DNA of 5,465 bases from Candidatus Nanohalarchaeota archaeon (GTDB taxonomy: Archaea; EX4484-52; B79-G9), in NCBI GenBank assembly GCA_030635525.1, contig DAOVYR010000085.1:1-5465 (forward strand), read 5' to 3'. Positions 1 through 4,548 of this stretch are shown here, piece by piece. The notes below the pieces were generated by a model. It had not been told where the DNA came from, did no database searches, and worked only from the letters and a program-made list of their open reading frames with translations. Position numbers and translations under genes: made by a program. Every line of letters starts with the position of its first letter. The stretch's first letter is position 1.

Positions 1-301
1 CCACAAAAGACCCGTGCGGCACAAGAATAACATTCTTTGAAACAAGCTCATCCTGCATCGAAGGTAAAAGAATATCCTTGATGCTGTCAACAACAATAAA
101 CTCCGAAGGCTGCGCATGTCCAAACGCCTTATAGGTATCAACCCTGTCCTTGGCGCAGATCCCGACAGTCTTAAATCCCTCATCATGCGCCCCTGCAAAA
201 ATCTGCAGCGCAGAATGCGAACAGACAGTACCTATCTTGATATCGCCCTTCTTATACTTCTCAAGCGCGCCATGAATCCGGGACACAGGTATCATTCCCA
301 T
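1..301 (-). CDS. purP: PurP N-terminal part: formate-dependent FAICAR synthetase (5' end of gene; 3' end outside window)
   Basis: The visible 100 residues are the N-terminus of PurP, an ATP-grasp-family ligase. In archaeal purine biosynthesis it makes FAICAR from AICAR, formate and ATP, replacing the folate-dependent PurH step. Seen here: the opening MIPVSRIHGALEKY, then the TVCSHSALQIFAGAHDEGF block (about residues 24-43) with the His-Ser pair characteristic of the substrate-binding N-terminal domain. After that come EFIVVDSIKDIL and the highly conserved VPHGSFV at the window edge. Most of the protein, including the whole ATP-grasp domain, lies off the left end. ATG at 301 is chosen because a TATA-like box sits about 27 nt upstream, implying a leaderless message; an in-frame ATG at 295 would lose only two residues. 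The protein is cytosolic. The gene is divergent from the HEPN/MNT operon. Family assignment is from recalled sequence similarity, not a search. Confidence 0.88.
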   Translation of the reverse strand, partial: MGMIPVSRIHGALEKYKKGDIKIGTVCSHSALQIFAGAHDEGFKTVGICAKDRVDTYKAFGHAQPSEFIVVDSIKDILLPSMQDELVSKNVILVPHGSFV

Positions 302-324
302 AAACAAATAATAGCGCTAATACT

Positions 325-332
325 TTATTAAT
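325..332 (-). promoter_or_regulatory. TATA-like box for purP
   Basis: Read on the minus strand, an ATTAATAA stretch is centred about 27 nt upstream of the purP ATG at 301. That spacing would start transcription at or next to the start codon. The surroundings are AT-rich, so the exact box is uncertain. A 6-bp palindrome AGCGCT (313-318) lies between box and start. Confidence 0.42.
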
Positions 333-397
333 ATTGATGCATAACCTTTGCAGTCTCGCTTATCCTAATCCTCCGCAACAACAGAAATACCAAGAAA

Positions 398-407
398 CTA
401 TATAAAG
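398..407 (+). promoter_or_regulatory. BRE/TATA promoter of the HEPN/MNT operon
   Basis: CTATATAAAG is preceded directly by AAGAAAC, a good match to the archaeal TFB-recognition element. The box centre is about 26 nt before the ATG at 429, so the transcript should begin at the start codon and be leaderless. No Shine-Dalgarno sequence is seen in front of that ATG, which agrees. Confidence 0.75.
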
Positions 408-428
408 AAAAAACACCAATAAACTAGT

Positions 429-1049
429 ATGCGAAGCACCAATAACCCAAAACAGAGTAATATCACTCAAAAATGGGTAGATTTACTCCTGCCTTTTTCC
501 GGGAACTATTCAGAAAGGTTATCTGCAACAGAAATATCAAAAAGATGCCATATCCCCCAGCAGACAGCCTCGAGAGGGCTGAATGAACTTTCAGAGAACA
601 ATCTCATCAGTTACAAAATAGAAGGCAGAAACAAGCTTTTTTACATAGATCTTAAAAAAATGTCTTCAAAAAACATACTGAACATAATAGAAAACCACAA
701 ATCATTAACATTTCTCCTTGAAAACAAAGACATCCATATAATATTAAATGATATCCTTCCGACGTGCAATGGTCTCATGATATTCGGCTCCTATGCCAAA
801 GGCACTGCCAGCACTAATTCAGATCTTGATATAGTTATATTTGGAAGCAAAAGAAAAATAGATGATATCAAAAGAAGATACGCAACAGAAATAAACGAAC
901 ACTATACATCATACAGTGAATTCAGCAAACTTCTCAAAAAAGAGAACCCTCTCTCAATTGAAATTGCAGAAAATCACATCATGTTTGGAAATATTTCAAA
1001 GATGGTCGATATACTATGGAGCTGGAACTATGGACGCAGACAAAAATAA
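429..1049 (+). CDS. Winged-helix + MNT-type minimal nucleotidyltransferase (antitoxin of a HEPN/MNT pair)
   Basis: This 206-residue cytosolic protein has two domains. Residues about 10-75 look like a winged helix-turn-helix: the LSATEISKRCHIP helix-turn, a QQTASRGLNELSENNLI recognition segment, and a YKIEGRNKLFYI wing. Residues about 95-200 form a minimal nucleotidyltransferase with FGSYAKGT (119-126) and DLD (132-134). This fits the GS-x10-DxD signature exactly, with a candidate third acidic residue at E178. Characterised MntA relatives silence their HEPN partner by attaching AMP to a tyrosine near its active site. The winged helix suggests the protein also represses its own promoter, which is inference. 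Its stop overlaps the HEPN start by 20 nt, implying translational coupling. Base use is clearly more A-rich than in purP, rps2 or memo, in line with horizontal acquisition. ATG 429 fits a leaderless start. Confidence 0.85.
   Translation: MRSTNNPKQSNITQKWVDLLLPFSGNYSERLSATEISKRCHIPQQTASRGLNELSENNLISYKIEGRNKLFYIDLKKMSSKNILNIIENHKSLTFLLENKDIHIILNDILPTCNGLMIFGSYAKGTASTNSDLDIVIFGSKRKIDDIKRRYATEINEHYTSYSEFSKLLKKENPLSIEIAENHIMFGNISKMVDILWSWNYGRRQK
1018..1021 (+). promoter_or_regulatory. Shine-Dalgarno site deciding the HEPN start
   Basis: GGAG lies 8 nt before the ATG at 1030, inside the end of the upstream coding region. This supports 1030 rather than the earlier in-frame ATG at 916, which would overlap the MNT domain over its whole C-terminal part. 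Confidence 0.65.
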
Positions 1050-1485
1050 GCTAAGATGGTGCATGAAACAGAAAAAAGGCATTGCATTGACTGAAACAAA
1101 ACCTCATCTGAGTGATTCTTATATGCGCGAAGCAGATGACACTCTGGAAAACGTACTTGTCACCAAAGGAAAATGGAAAGTCATAACTGCATATTATGCG
1201 TGTTATAATGCGCTGTATTCCATATTGATGAAATGCGGAATCCGCTCAGAGATACACGATTGCTCAATTGAGCTTATGGCTCTTTTCGATTTTGAAGAGT
1301 CAGACATAAAATATATAAGAACCCTCAAACAAGACAGGATACAAGTCCAGTATTACCTCGAGAAAATATACCTTGAGGATGAAAACAATGTCCGAAAGTT
1401 CATATTCAAATGCAAGCAGATATTGAATGACCTGAACAGTTCAAAGATTGAAAATGCAAGAAAACTTTTGGAATCTGAATGTTAG
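1030..1485 (+). CDS. HEPN-domain protein (candidate RNase toxin of the HEPN/MNT pair)
   Basis: This is a 151-residue, all-helical HEPN protein of the archaeal PF05168-like type. Recognisable blocks are the WKVITAYYACYNALYSILMKCGI helix (about 49-71), SEIHDCSIELM (73-83), and the signature segment around R103, DRIQVQYYLEK. HEPN toxins are usually metal-independent ribonucleases using an R-x4-6-H motif. Here R103 is followed four residues later by Tyr-Tyr (108-109) and I see no His at the expected distance. The protein may therefore be a non-nuclease or weakly active member; the tyrosines could be the AMPylation target of the MNT partner. Both points are inference. It starts at ATG 1030, overlapping the MNT gene by 20 nt. 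It is AT-rich like its partner. It ends in a convergent gap with no clear U-tract terminator. Confidence 0.82.
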   Translation: MDADKNKLRWCMKQKKGIALTETKPHLSDSYMREADDTLENVLVTKGKWKVITAYYACYNALYSILMKCGIRSEIHDCSIELMALFDFEESDIKYIRTLKQDRIQVQYYLEKIYLEDENNVRKFIFKCKQILNDLNSSKIENARKLLESEC

Positions 1486-1548
1486 AGGAATAACACAAAC
1501 TGTATCTATGGATGCATGTTCTATATACATTAAGCAAAACTCATAACA

Positions 1549-2367
1549 TCACTTCTCAAAAACAATCCCTGCATACCCGACAATAGCATCCTTGTTCTTG
1601 GACACATCATAAGAAGTCCCGTACTTCACAAGCCGCCCCTTGGCGCCGCGAACAGCACTCAAAAGCACAGCAATCGGCGCATACCCACAAACTGTGGACG
1701 CCCTCGAAAGCTCAATGACATCATCAGCCCTGAAATCCAGAACAGCATCAATAATCTCCTTATCCGTCTTCTGGACCCACGCAACCTCATCTTTATCCAC
1801 AGGCTCAAAACCATACATAGCACCGAAATGCGTAAAATCAGAACTGGCGACCACAAGCGCCCTCTTACCCGCGACAGCTTCCCTGATAGCCTCACCAAGA
1901 GCCTCATAATTTTTGCCATTAACATCAGAAGACACAGAAATCGCAACAAGCTTAAAATCCCCGATCACCTTCTGTAAAAACGGCAGCTGAACCTCAATAG
2001 AATGCTCATACATATGCGCAAGCTCATCAAAATGCGCAACCTCGCACCCTTTAACAATAGCTTCCCCGACCTCAGAATCACACTCAACAACACCAAGCGG
2101 TGTCTCCCAATCCTCAGGAGACACAGCAACCCTCTCACCGACACCCGTATGATTCGTGCCAAGAACAACAACAACATCGAACTTAGGAAGCGCCCCAAAC
2201 ACATGCGCAGCCACAGGTCCCGAGTACACATAACCCGCATGCGGAGCAACAACCCCCACAATACTGGCAGAAGTCTTCACCTTAGCCCCCGACAAAAGTT
2301 TGCCTATAAGCTTATCAAGCTCATCCTTTGAAAAAGGATAAAATCCGTCAGCAACCGCCTCGCGCAT
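1549..2367 (-). CDS. MEMO1 family protein (AmmeMemoRadiSam system protein B)
   Basis: This 272-residue cytosolic protein is a typical full-length archaeal MEMO homologue. The fold is related to extradiol dioxygenases and LigB. The expected active-site-like residues are all seen: H43 in APHAGYVYSG, H73 in GTNHTG, H122 in YEHSIEVQLPFL, D177 and H180 in SSDFTHFG, and C227 in TVCGYAPI. In human MEMO1 the equivalent His/Asp/Cys cluster binds metal (iron or copper have been reported). The archaeal role is unknown, although the family is conserved next to rps2 and often near mevalonate-pathway or radical-SAM/AMMECR1 genes. Here it is downstream of rps2 but separated from it by the DUF368 gene, and it has its own promoter. 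The N-terminus REAVADGFYP matches the family start, and ATG 2367 lies 28 nt from the TATA-box centre, so the mRNA is probably leaderless. Confidence 0.92.
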   Translation of the reverse strand: MREAVADGFYPFSKDELDKLIGKLLSGAKVKTSASIVGVVAPHAGYVYSGPVAAHVFGALPKFDVVVVLGTNHTGVGERVAVSPEDWETPLGVVECDSEVGEAIVKGCEVAHFDELAHMYEHSIEVQLPFLQKVIGDFKLVAISVSSDVNGKNYEALGEAIREAVAGKRALVVASSDFTHFGAMYGFEPVDKDEVAWVQKTDKEIIDAVLDFRADDVIELSRASTVCGYAPIAVLLSAVRGAKGRLVKYGTSYDVSKNKDAIVGYAGIVFEK

Positions 2368-2391
2368 ACCCTATTATTAGTCACATACTTG

Positions 2392-2399
2392 TATTTAAA
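2392..2399 (-). promoter_or_regulatory. BRE/TATA promoter of the MEMO gene
   Basis: Minus-strand TTTAAATA is preceded by GCATAAC, a BRE-like element. The box centre is 28 nt from the ATG at 2367, giving a leaderless or nearly leaderless transcript. The 11-nt string AACTTTAAATA recurs exactly in the promoter at 4508-4518. Confidence 0.75.
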
Positions 2400-2407
2400 G
2401 TTATGCC

Positions 2408-2412
2408 AAAAA
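2408..2412 (-). terminator. Possible U-tract terminator after the DUF368 gene
   Basis: A run of five T on the minus strand lies about 70 nt past the DUF368 stop, just after a TGCGCA palindrome and just before the MEMO promoter. Archaeal termination needs little more than a T-run, but five is short, so read-through into memo is likely. Confidence 0.35.
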
Positions 2413-2449
2413 TGCGCACAATTAGATACGCAAAGACCCCGCTCACCCG

Positions 2450-2459
2450 AAATCCACCC
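2450..2459. repeat. Left copy of a 10-bp direct repeat flanking the DUF368 gene
   Basis: AAATCCACCC here is identical to 3441-3450. A second shared block lies to its left: CCGCTCACC at 2439-2447 against CCGCTGACC at 3423-3431, with a different spacing between the blocks. The copy is in the spacer between DUF368 and memo. Confidence 0.55.
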
Positions 2460-2483
2460 AAGAAACAACACCACTCGTCACAA

Positions 2484-3371
2484 TCAAGTATCCACAGGAG
2501 CTTGCTTTGACATATCTGGTGTCTTTGCAGGCTTTCTGAATTTTTTTTCCGGGACAAAAACAATGAAAAATCCAAGCATGGCTGAAATCAAGACAGGCAA
2601 AAACGAATCCATAGTGCTCACAATGTTTTGATAGGGAAGCCGCAATACCCCAAGCATCAGACCAATAAGAAAAGACATAATGGCGGCTTCATACTTTCTC
2701 AGCGCGTAATCTAGAACTCTGGAGAAACATAAAATACCGGCAAAACCGCCGAAACAAAAAGTGAATATTTCTAAGAACTGCAGATTCTTCAGTACAAAGA
2801 GCATATGTTCATACTGGTTCAGTAAAAGCAATATGAATGCACCGGAAATACCCGGCAGTATCATGGCACATATTGCAAGAGCGCCGGAAATAAAAAGCAC
2901 AGGCAGAGAATGCCCGATTTGCAGTGCGCCAGCTCCTGTGAATAAAAAAGCAAATATGAAACCGGTAATCGAAAACAAAATATTTTTGAAAGACATGAAA
3001 TGTTCTTTTTTGTATAGTAAAACTGCTGATGCAACAATTAATCCGAAGAAGAAAGCATAAGTGAGCGCAGTTGCGTTTTTCAGGAGAAAATGGATTATAT
3101 TGGACATAAACAACATCGCAAGACCGATGCCTGAAACTAGCGGAATAAATAATTTAAAATCTATTTTACTGATATTTTCCTTTGCTTCACCAAAGTCACC
3201 TTTCAGGAGATAAGCGACAAATTTAAAATCAATCTTACTTATCGAATGAACCAGCCTTTCATAGATGCCGGTAATCAGTGCAATTGTTCCGCCGGAAATA
3301 CCCGGTATTATATCTGCTACTCCCATGAATAGTCCTTTCAAAAATATAATCAGGGATTCCTTTGATATCAT
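2484..3371 (-). CDS. DUF368 / PopT-like polyprenyl-phosphate transporter (multi-pass membrane protein)
   Basis: This is an integral membrane protein of about 295 residues with roughly eight to ten hydrophobic segments, the normal size for DUF368. Two related motifs mark the inverted-repeat halves of the family. Numbered from ATG 3386, they are PGISGG at 28-33 followed by GIYE (40-43), and PGISGA at 178-183 followed by NQYE (190-193). Bacterial DUF368 proteins (PopT) were shown to return the C55 lipid carrier undecaprenyl phosphate across the membrane; an archaeal member might act on dolichyl-type phosphates, which is inference. ATG 3371 is preferred because AGGT sits 6 nt in front of it, while the in-frame ATG at 3386 has no such site. 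The tail (FRKPAKTPDMSKQAPVDT) is hydrophilic. The gene lies 98 nt behind rps2 and looks more AT-rich than rps2 and memo, suggesting later insertion between them. Confidence 0.88.
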   Translation of the reverse strand: MISKESLIIFLKGLFMGVADIIPGISGGTIALITGIYERLVHSISKIDFKFVAYLLKGDFGEAKENISKIDFKLFIPLVSGIGLAMLFMSNIIHFLLKNATALTYAFFFGLIVASAVLLYKKEHFMSFKNILFSITGFIFAFLFTGAGALQIGHSLPVLFISGALAICAMILPGISGAFILLLLNQYEHMLFVLKNLQFLEIFTFCFGGFAGILCFSRVLDYALRKYEAAIMSFLIGLMLGVLRLPYQNIVSTMDSFLPVLISAMLGFFIVFVPEKKFRKPAKTPDMSKQAPVDT

Positions 3372-3377
3372 ATTATT

Positions 3378-3381
3378 ACCT
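3378..3381 (-). promoter_or_regulatory. Shine-Dalgarno site favouring the shorter DUF368 start
   Basis: Minus-strand AGGT is 6 nt before ATG 3371 and lies inside the codons that would follow ATG 3386. It therefore argues for translation from 3371, five residues shorter. Confidence 0.55.
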
Positions 3382-3440
3382 GCCATCTAATGTCCACACA
3401 TCAAACAATGATCTCAAGCATACCGCTGACCAACTGCGCC

Positions 3441-3450
3441 AAATCCACCC
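3441..3450. repeat. Right copy of the 10-bp direct repeat flanking the DUF368 gene
   Basis: AAATCCACCC is an exact copy of 2450-2459 in the same orientation. It is in the spacer between the rps2 stop and the DUF368 start. Together the two copies bracket a segment of about 990 bp holding just the DUF368 gene. Confidence 0.55.
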
Positions 3451-3469
3451 TATCTAACCCAAGGTCCGC

Positions 3470-4159
3470 TCAAAAGCGCCGATTAAACCCGCCGCGGCGC
3501 TCTGATCTCATACCGCCCCTGCCGCGCCTGTCATCACCATCCCTGCGCACAACAGGGCTGTCAGGCATCTCAAAATCCTCAGCACTGAACTTATACTCTG
3601 CATCGCCCTTGATACCGCCCCTGATTTTCAGGTACTCGCGCGCAAGAATCCAATACACGAGCGCAACAGACTTCTTCCCCTTGTTATTCAAAGGCACAAT
3701 CAGATCCACATACTGTGGGTTGTTATAAGTATCGCACAACCCTATGACCGGTACATTAGCATTAAACGCTTCCATAACCGCCTGCCTGTCAGCAAACGGG
3801 TCAGTAACAACAACAACTTTCGGCTCAAGATAGCCCGCGTAATTAGGATTCGTAAGCATACCCGGCATAAACCTGCCCCACTTGGCACACGCCCCTGTAG
3901 CTTCCGCAAACTTCACAACCGGCTTATGCCCATTCTTCTTCCTCGAAACCACAAGGATGTCCTCCGGCTCACACTTGGCAAGCATCTGTGCCGCAAGCCT
4001 GATCCGCTCATCAATCTTCTGAATATCAAACACAGCAAGCTTATCCGGCCTGACCTTATAGATATAAGGAGCCATCACCTTAAGCCTCTGTATCATACCG
4101 ATATGGATACCGGTAGATAAATAAACATTCAACGGAACCAACAATTCTCTCTGTGCCAT
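3470..4159 (-). CDS. rps2: Small-subunit ribosomal protein S2 (uS2), with an Arg/Gly-rich tail
   Basis: This 229-residue uS2 protein of archaeal/eukaryotic type is a structural component of the 30S subunit, near the mRNA exit and the S1-binding area in other systems. Diagnostic blocks are LLVPLNVYLSTGIHIG (6-21), IYKVRPDKLAVFDIQKIDERI (33-53), FAEATGACAKWGRFMPGMLTNP (84-105), EPKVVVVTDPFADRQA (112-127) and NNKGKKSVALVYWILAREYLK (158-178). The core ends near residue 180, where many archaeal S2 proteins stop. Here about 50 more residues follow, ending in an RGG-rich basic tail (205-229). ATG 4159 is chosen over the GTG at 4168 because AGGTGA (4165-4170) is spaced 5 nt from it and overlaps the GTG. 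DUF368 and memo lie downstream. No enolase gene lies directly upstream, unlike the arrangement in many archaea. Confidence 0.96.
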   Translation of the reverse strand: MAQRELLVPLNVYLSTGIHIGMIQRLKVMAPYIYKVRPDKLAVFDIQKIDERIRLAAQMLAKCEPEDILVVSRKKNGHKPVVKFAEATGACAKWGRFMPGMLTNPNYAGYLEPKVVVVTDPFADRQAVMEAFNANVPVIGLCDTYNNPQYVDLIVPLNNKGKKSVALVYWILAREYLKIRGGIKGDAEYKFSAEDFEMPDSPVVRRDGDDRRGRGGMRSERRGGFNRRF

Positions 4160-4164
4160 ACAAA

Positions 4165-4170
4165 TCACCT
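4165..4170 (-). promoter_or_regulatory. Strong Shine-Dalgarno site of rps2
   Basis: Minus-strand AGGTGA is complementary to the 3' end of archaeal 16S rRNA and lies 5 nt before ATG 4159. rps2 therefore has a real leader, unlike the leaderless memo and MNT genes. Confidence 0.8.
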
Positions 4171-4269
4171 AAATTCATTTTCTCAAACGGTCACAAGCTC
4201 CATCATCCTTACCCTGCTCATGCGCGATGCGCCATGCAAAAAAGAATACAGTGCTAACCAACCTTTCAG

Positions 4270-4339
4270 TTGATGTGTCAGCAACAAGCTTTTCCTGTAC
4301 TGTCTATTGCTGCACTCACTGATACAATAGACACATCAA
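4270..4339. repeat. Two overlapping, mutually competing inverted repeats
   Basis: TTGATGTGTC (4270-4279) is a perfect 10-bp inverted match to GACACATCAA (4330-4339). TGTCTATTG (4301-4309) is a perfect 9-bp inverted match to CAATAGACA (4325-4333). The two right arms share four bases (4330-4333), so the full stems exclude each other. A combined fold is possible: the 10-bp outer stem plus TATTG/CAATA stacked on it. A third option pairs CAGCAA (4279-4284) with TTGCTG (4307-4312). The element ends one base from the TATA box. It could act as DNA (operator) or in an RNA made from either strand; on the minus strand part of it could lie in the rps2 leader. Confidence 0.7.
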
Positions 4340-4340
4340 G

Positions 4341-4348
4341 TTTATAAA
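4341..4348. promoter_or_regulatory. Palindromic TATA box, usable in both directions
   Basis: TTTATAAA is its own reverse complement. Rightward, its centre is 26-27 nt before 4371, where the predicted structured RNA begins. Leftward, it would start transcription near 4318 toward rps2, giving a leader of about 160 nt. A second TATA-like string, minus-strand TTTATACAAA (4351-4360), could also drive rps2. Confidence 0.5.
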
Positions 4349-4370
4349 CTTTTGTATAAAGCTGTTTGTT

Positions 4371-4489
4371 CGGGTGCGGTTGCATAAGTCCGAGTCAAAT
4401 CGGCTATTGATGTCGTTTTAGCTGCATGTATCCTTCTTGAAAACAATAGCAAGAGCGCGGATTCACAATAGTTATGCAACAGCACTTTT
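4371..4489 (+). ncRNA. Predicted small structured RNA of unknown family
   Basis: About 115-119 nt fold almost completely. P1 pairs 4374-4387 with 4472-4485: GTGC/GCAC, one G.A mismatch, then the 9-bp GTTGCATAA/TTATGCAAC. P2 is a small hairpin, CCGA/TCGG (4390-4393/4400-4403). P3 is CTATTG/CAATAG (4404-4409/4466-4471), directly abutting P1. P4 pairs 4427-4439 with 4450-4465: 12 pairs including one G.U, one T.T mismatch and a 3-nt bulge at 4456-4458, with a 10-nt loop. The 3' strand from 4450 to 4485 is thus nearly all helical. A TATA box lies 26-27 nt upstream of 4371, and TTTT follows P1 (4486-4489). The plus strand is preferred because of the G.U pair, the G.A mismatch, the TATA spacing and the T-run. 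I do not recognise it as tRNA, 5S rRNA, SRP or RNase P RNA. It could also be a leader element. Confidence 0.55.
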
Positions 4490-4510
4490 GCACACTTGTA
4501 GTACGCAAAC

Positions 4511-4518
4511 TTTAAATA
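4511..4518 (+). promoter_or_regulatory. BRE/TATA promoter of the unknown gene at 4549
   Basis: TTTAAATA is preceded by CGCAAAC, a BRE-like element. Transcription should begin near 4541, downstream of the in-frame ATG at 4531 and just before the ATG at 4549. This decides the start codon and gives a leader of only about 8 nt. Confidence 0.7.
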
Positions 4519-4548
4519 GTTTTATTTCTAATGAGTAGTGGTGATTAT

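Larger units (their letters stand above)
4160..4548. other. Gene-free divergent intergenic region between rps2 and the gene at 4549
   Basis: I find no convincing protein gene in these 389 bp. The part next to rps2 (4160-4260) would be its mRNA leader. It contains a 7-bp hairpin with a 3-nt loop and one bulged base (4219-4236) and an unsupported 12-codon reading frame (4221-4183, minus). The middle holds competing inverted repeats (4270-4339) and a palindromic TATA box (4341-4348). The right part holds a predicted structured RNA (4371-4489) and the promoter of the next gene (4511-4518). Confidence 0.7.

Noticed and set aside
916..1029. Longer N-terminus for the HEPN protein from ATG 916
   Set aside because: It would overlap more than 130 nt of the conserved nucleotidyltransferase coding region, and the extra residues look like an out-of-frame translation. 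GGAG before ATG 1030 supports the shorter start.
1486..1548. Shared terminator between the convergent HEPN and MEMO genes
   Set aside because: There is no stable hairpin and no T-run of useful length in either direction.
1640..2331. Long open frames on the plus strand and in other minus frames across memo
   Set aside because: They are shadows of the MEMO gene: low-complexity translations, no recognisable domains, no start signals.
4160..4168. GTG start for rps2 at 4168
   Set aside because: The GTG is part of the AGGTGA Shine-Dalgarno site, and MAQREL is the family N-terminus.
4270..4322. C/D box guide RNA
   Set aside because: TTGATGT and CTGA are at a suitable distance, but the C box differs from RUGAUGA at two positions, there is no good C'/D' pair, and the strong inverted repeats explain the segment better.
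4427..4467. H/ACA guide RNA hairpin
   Set aside because: An ACA follows the P4 hairpin closely, but the internal loop has bases on one side only, so there is no pseudouridylation pocket, and no K-turn is visible.
4304..4471. CRISPR-like or tandem repeat array from recurring CTATTG/CAATAG
   Set aside because: The units are 6-7 bases, in both orientations and unevenly spaced. They serve as arms of inverted repeats, not as array repeats.
4371..4489. tRNA or 5S rRNA in the structured intergenic segment
   Set aside because: The length resembles 5S rRNA and CCGAGTCAAATCGG recalls a T-arm. However, the 5S loop C consensus is absent, the hairpin has a 4-bp stem and 6-nt loop instead of 5 and 7, and no cloverleaf can be drawn on either strand.
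4531..4548. ATG 4531 as start of the unknown gene
   Set aside because: It lies only about 17 nt from the TATA-box centre, upstream of the expected transcription start near 4541.
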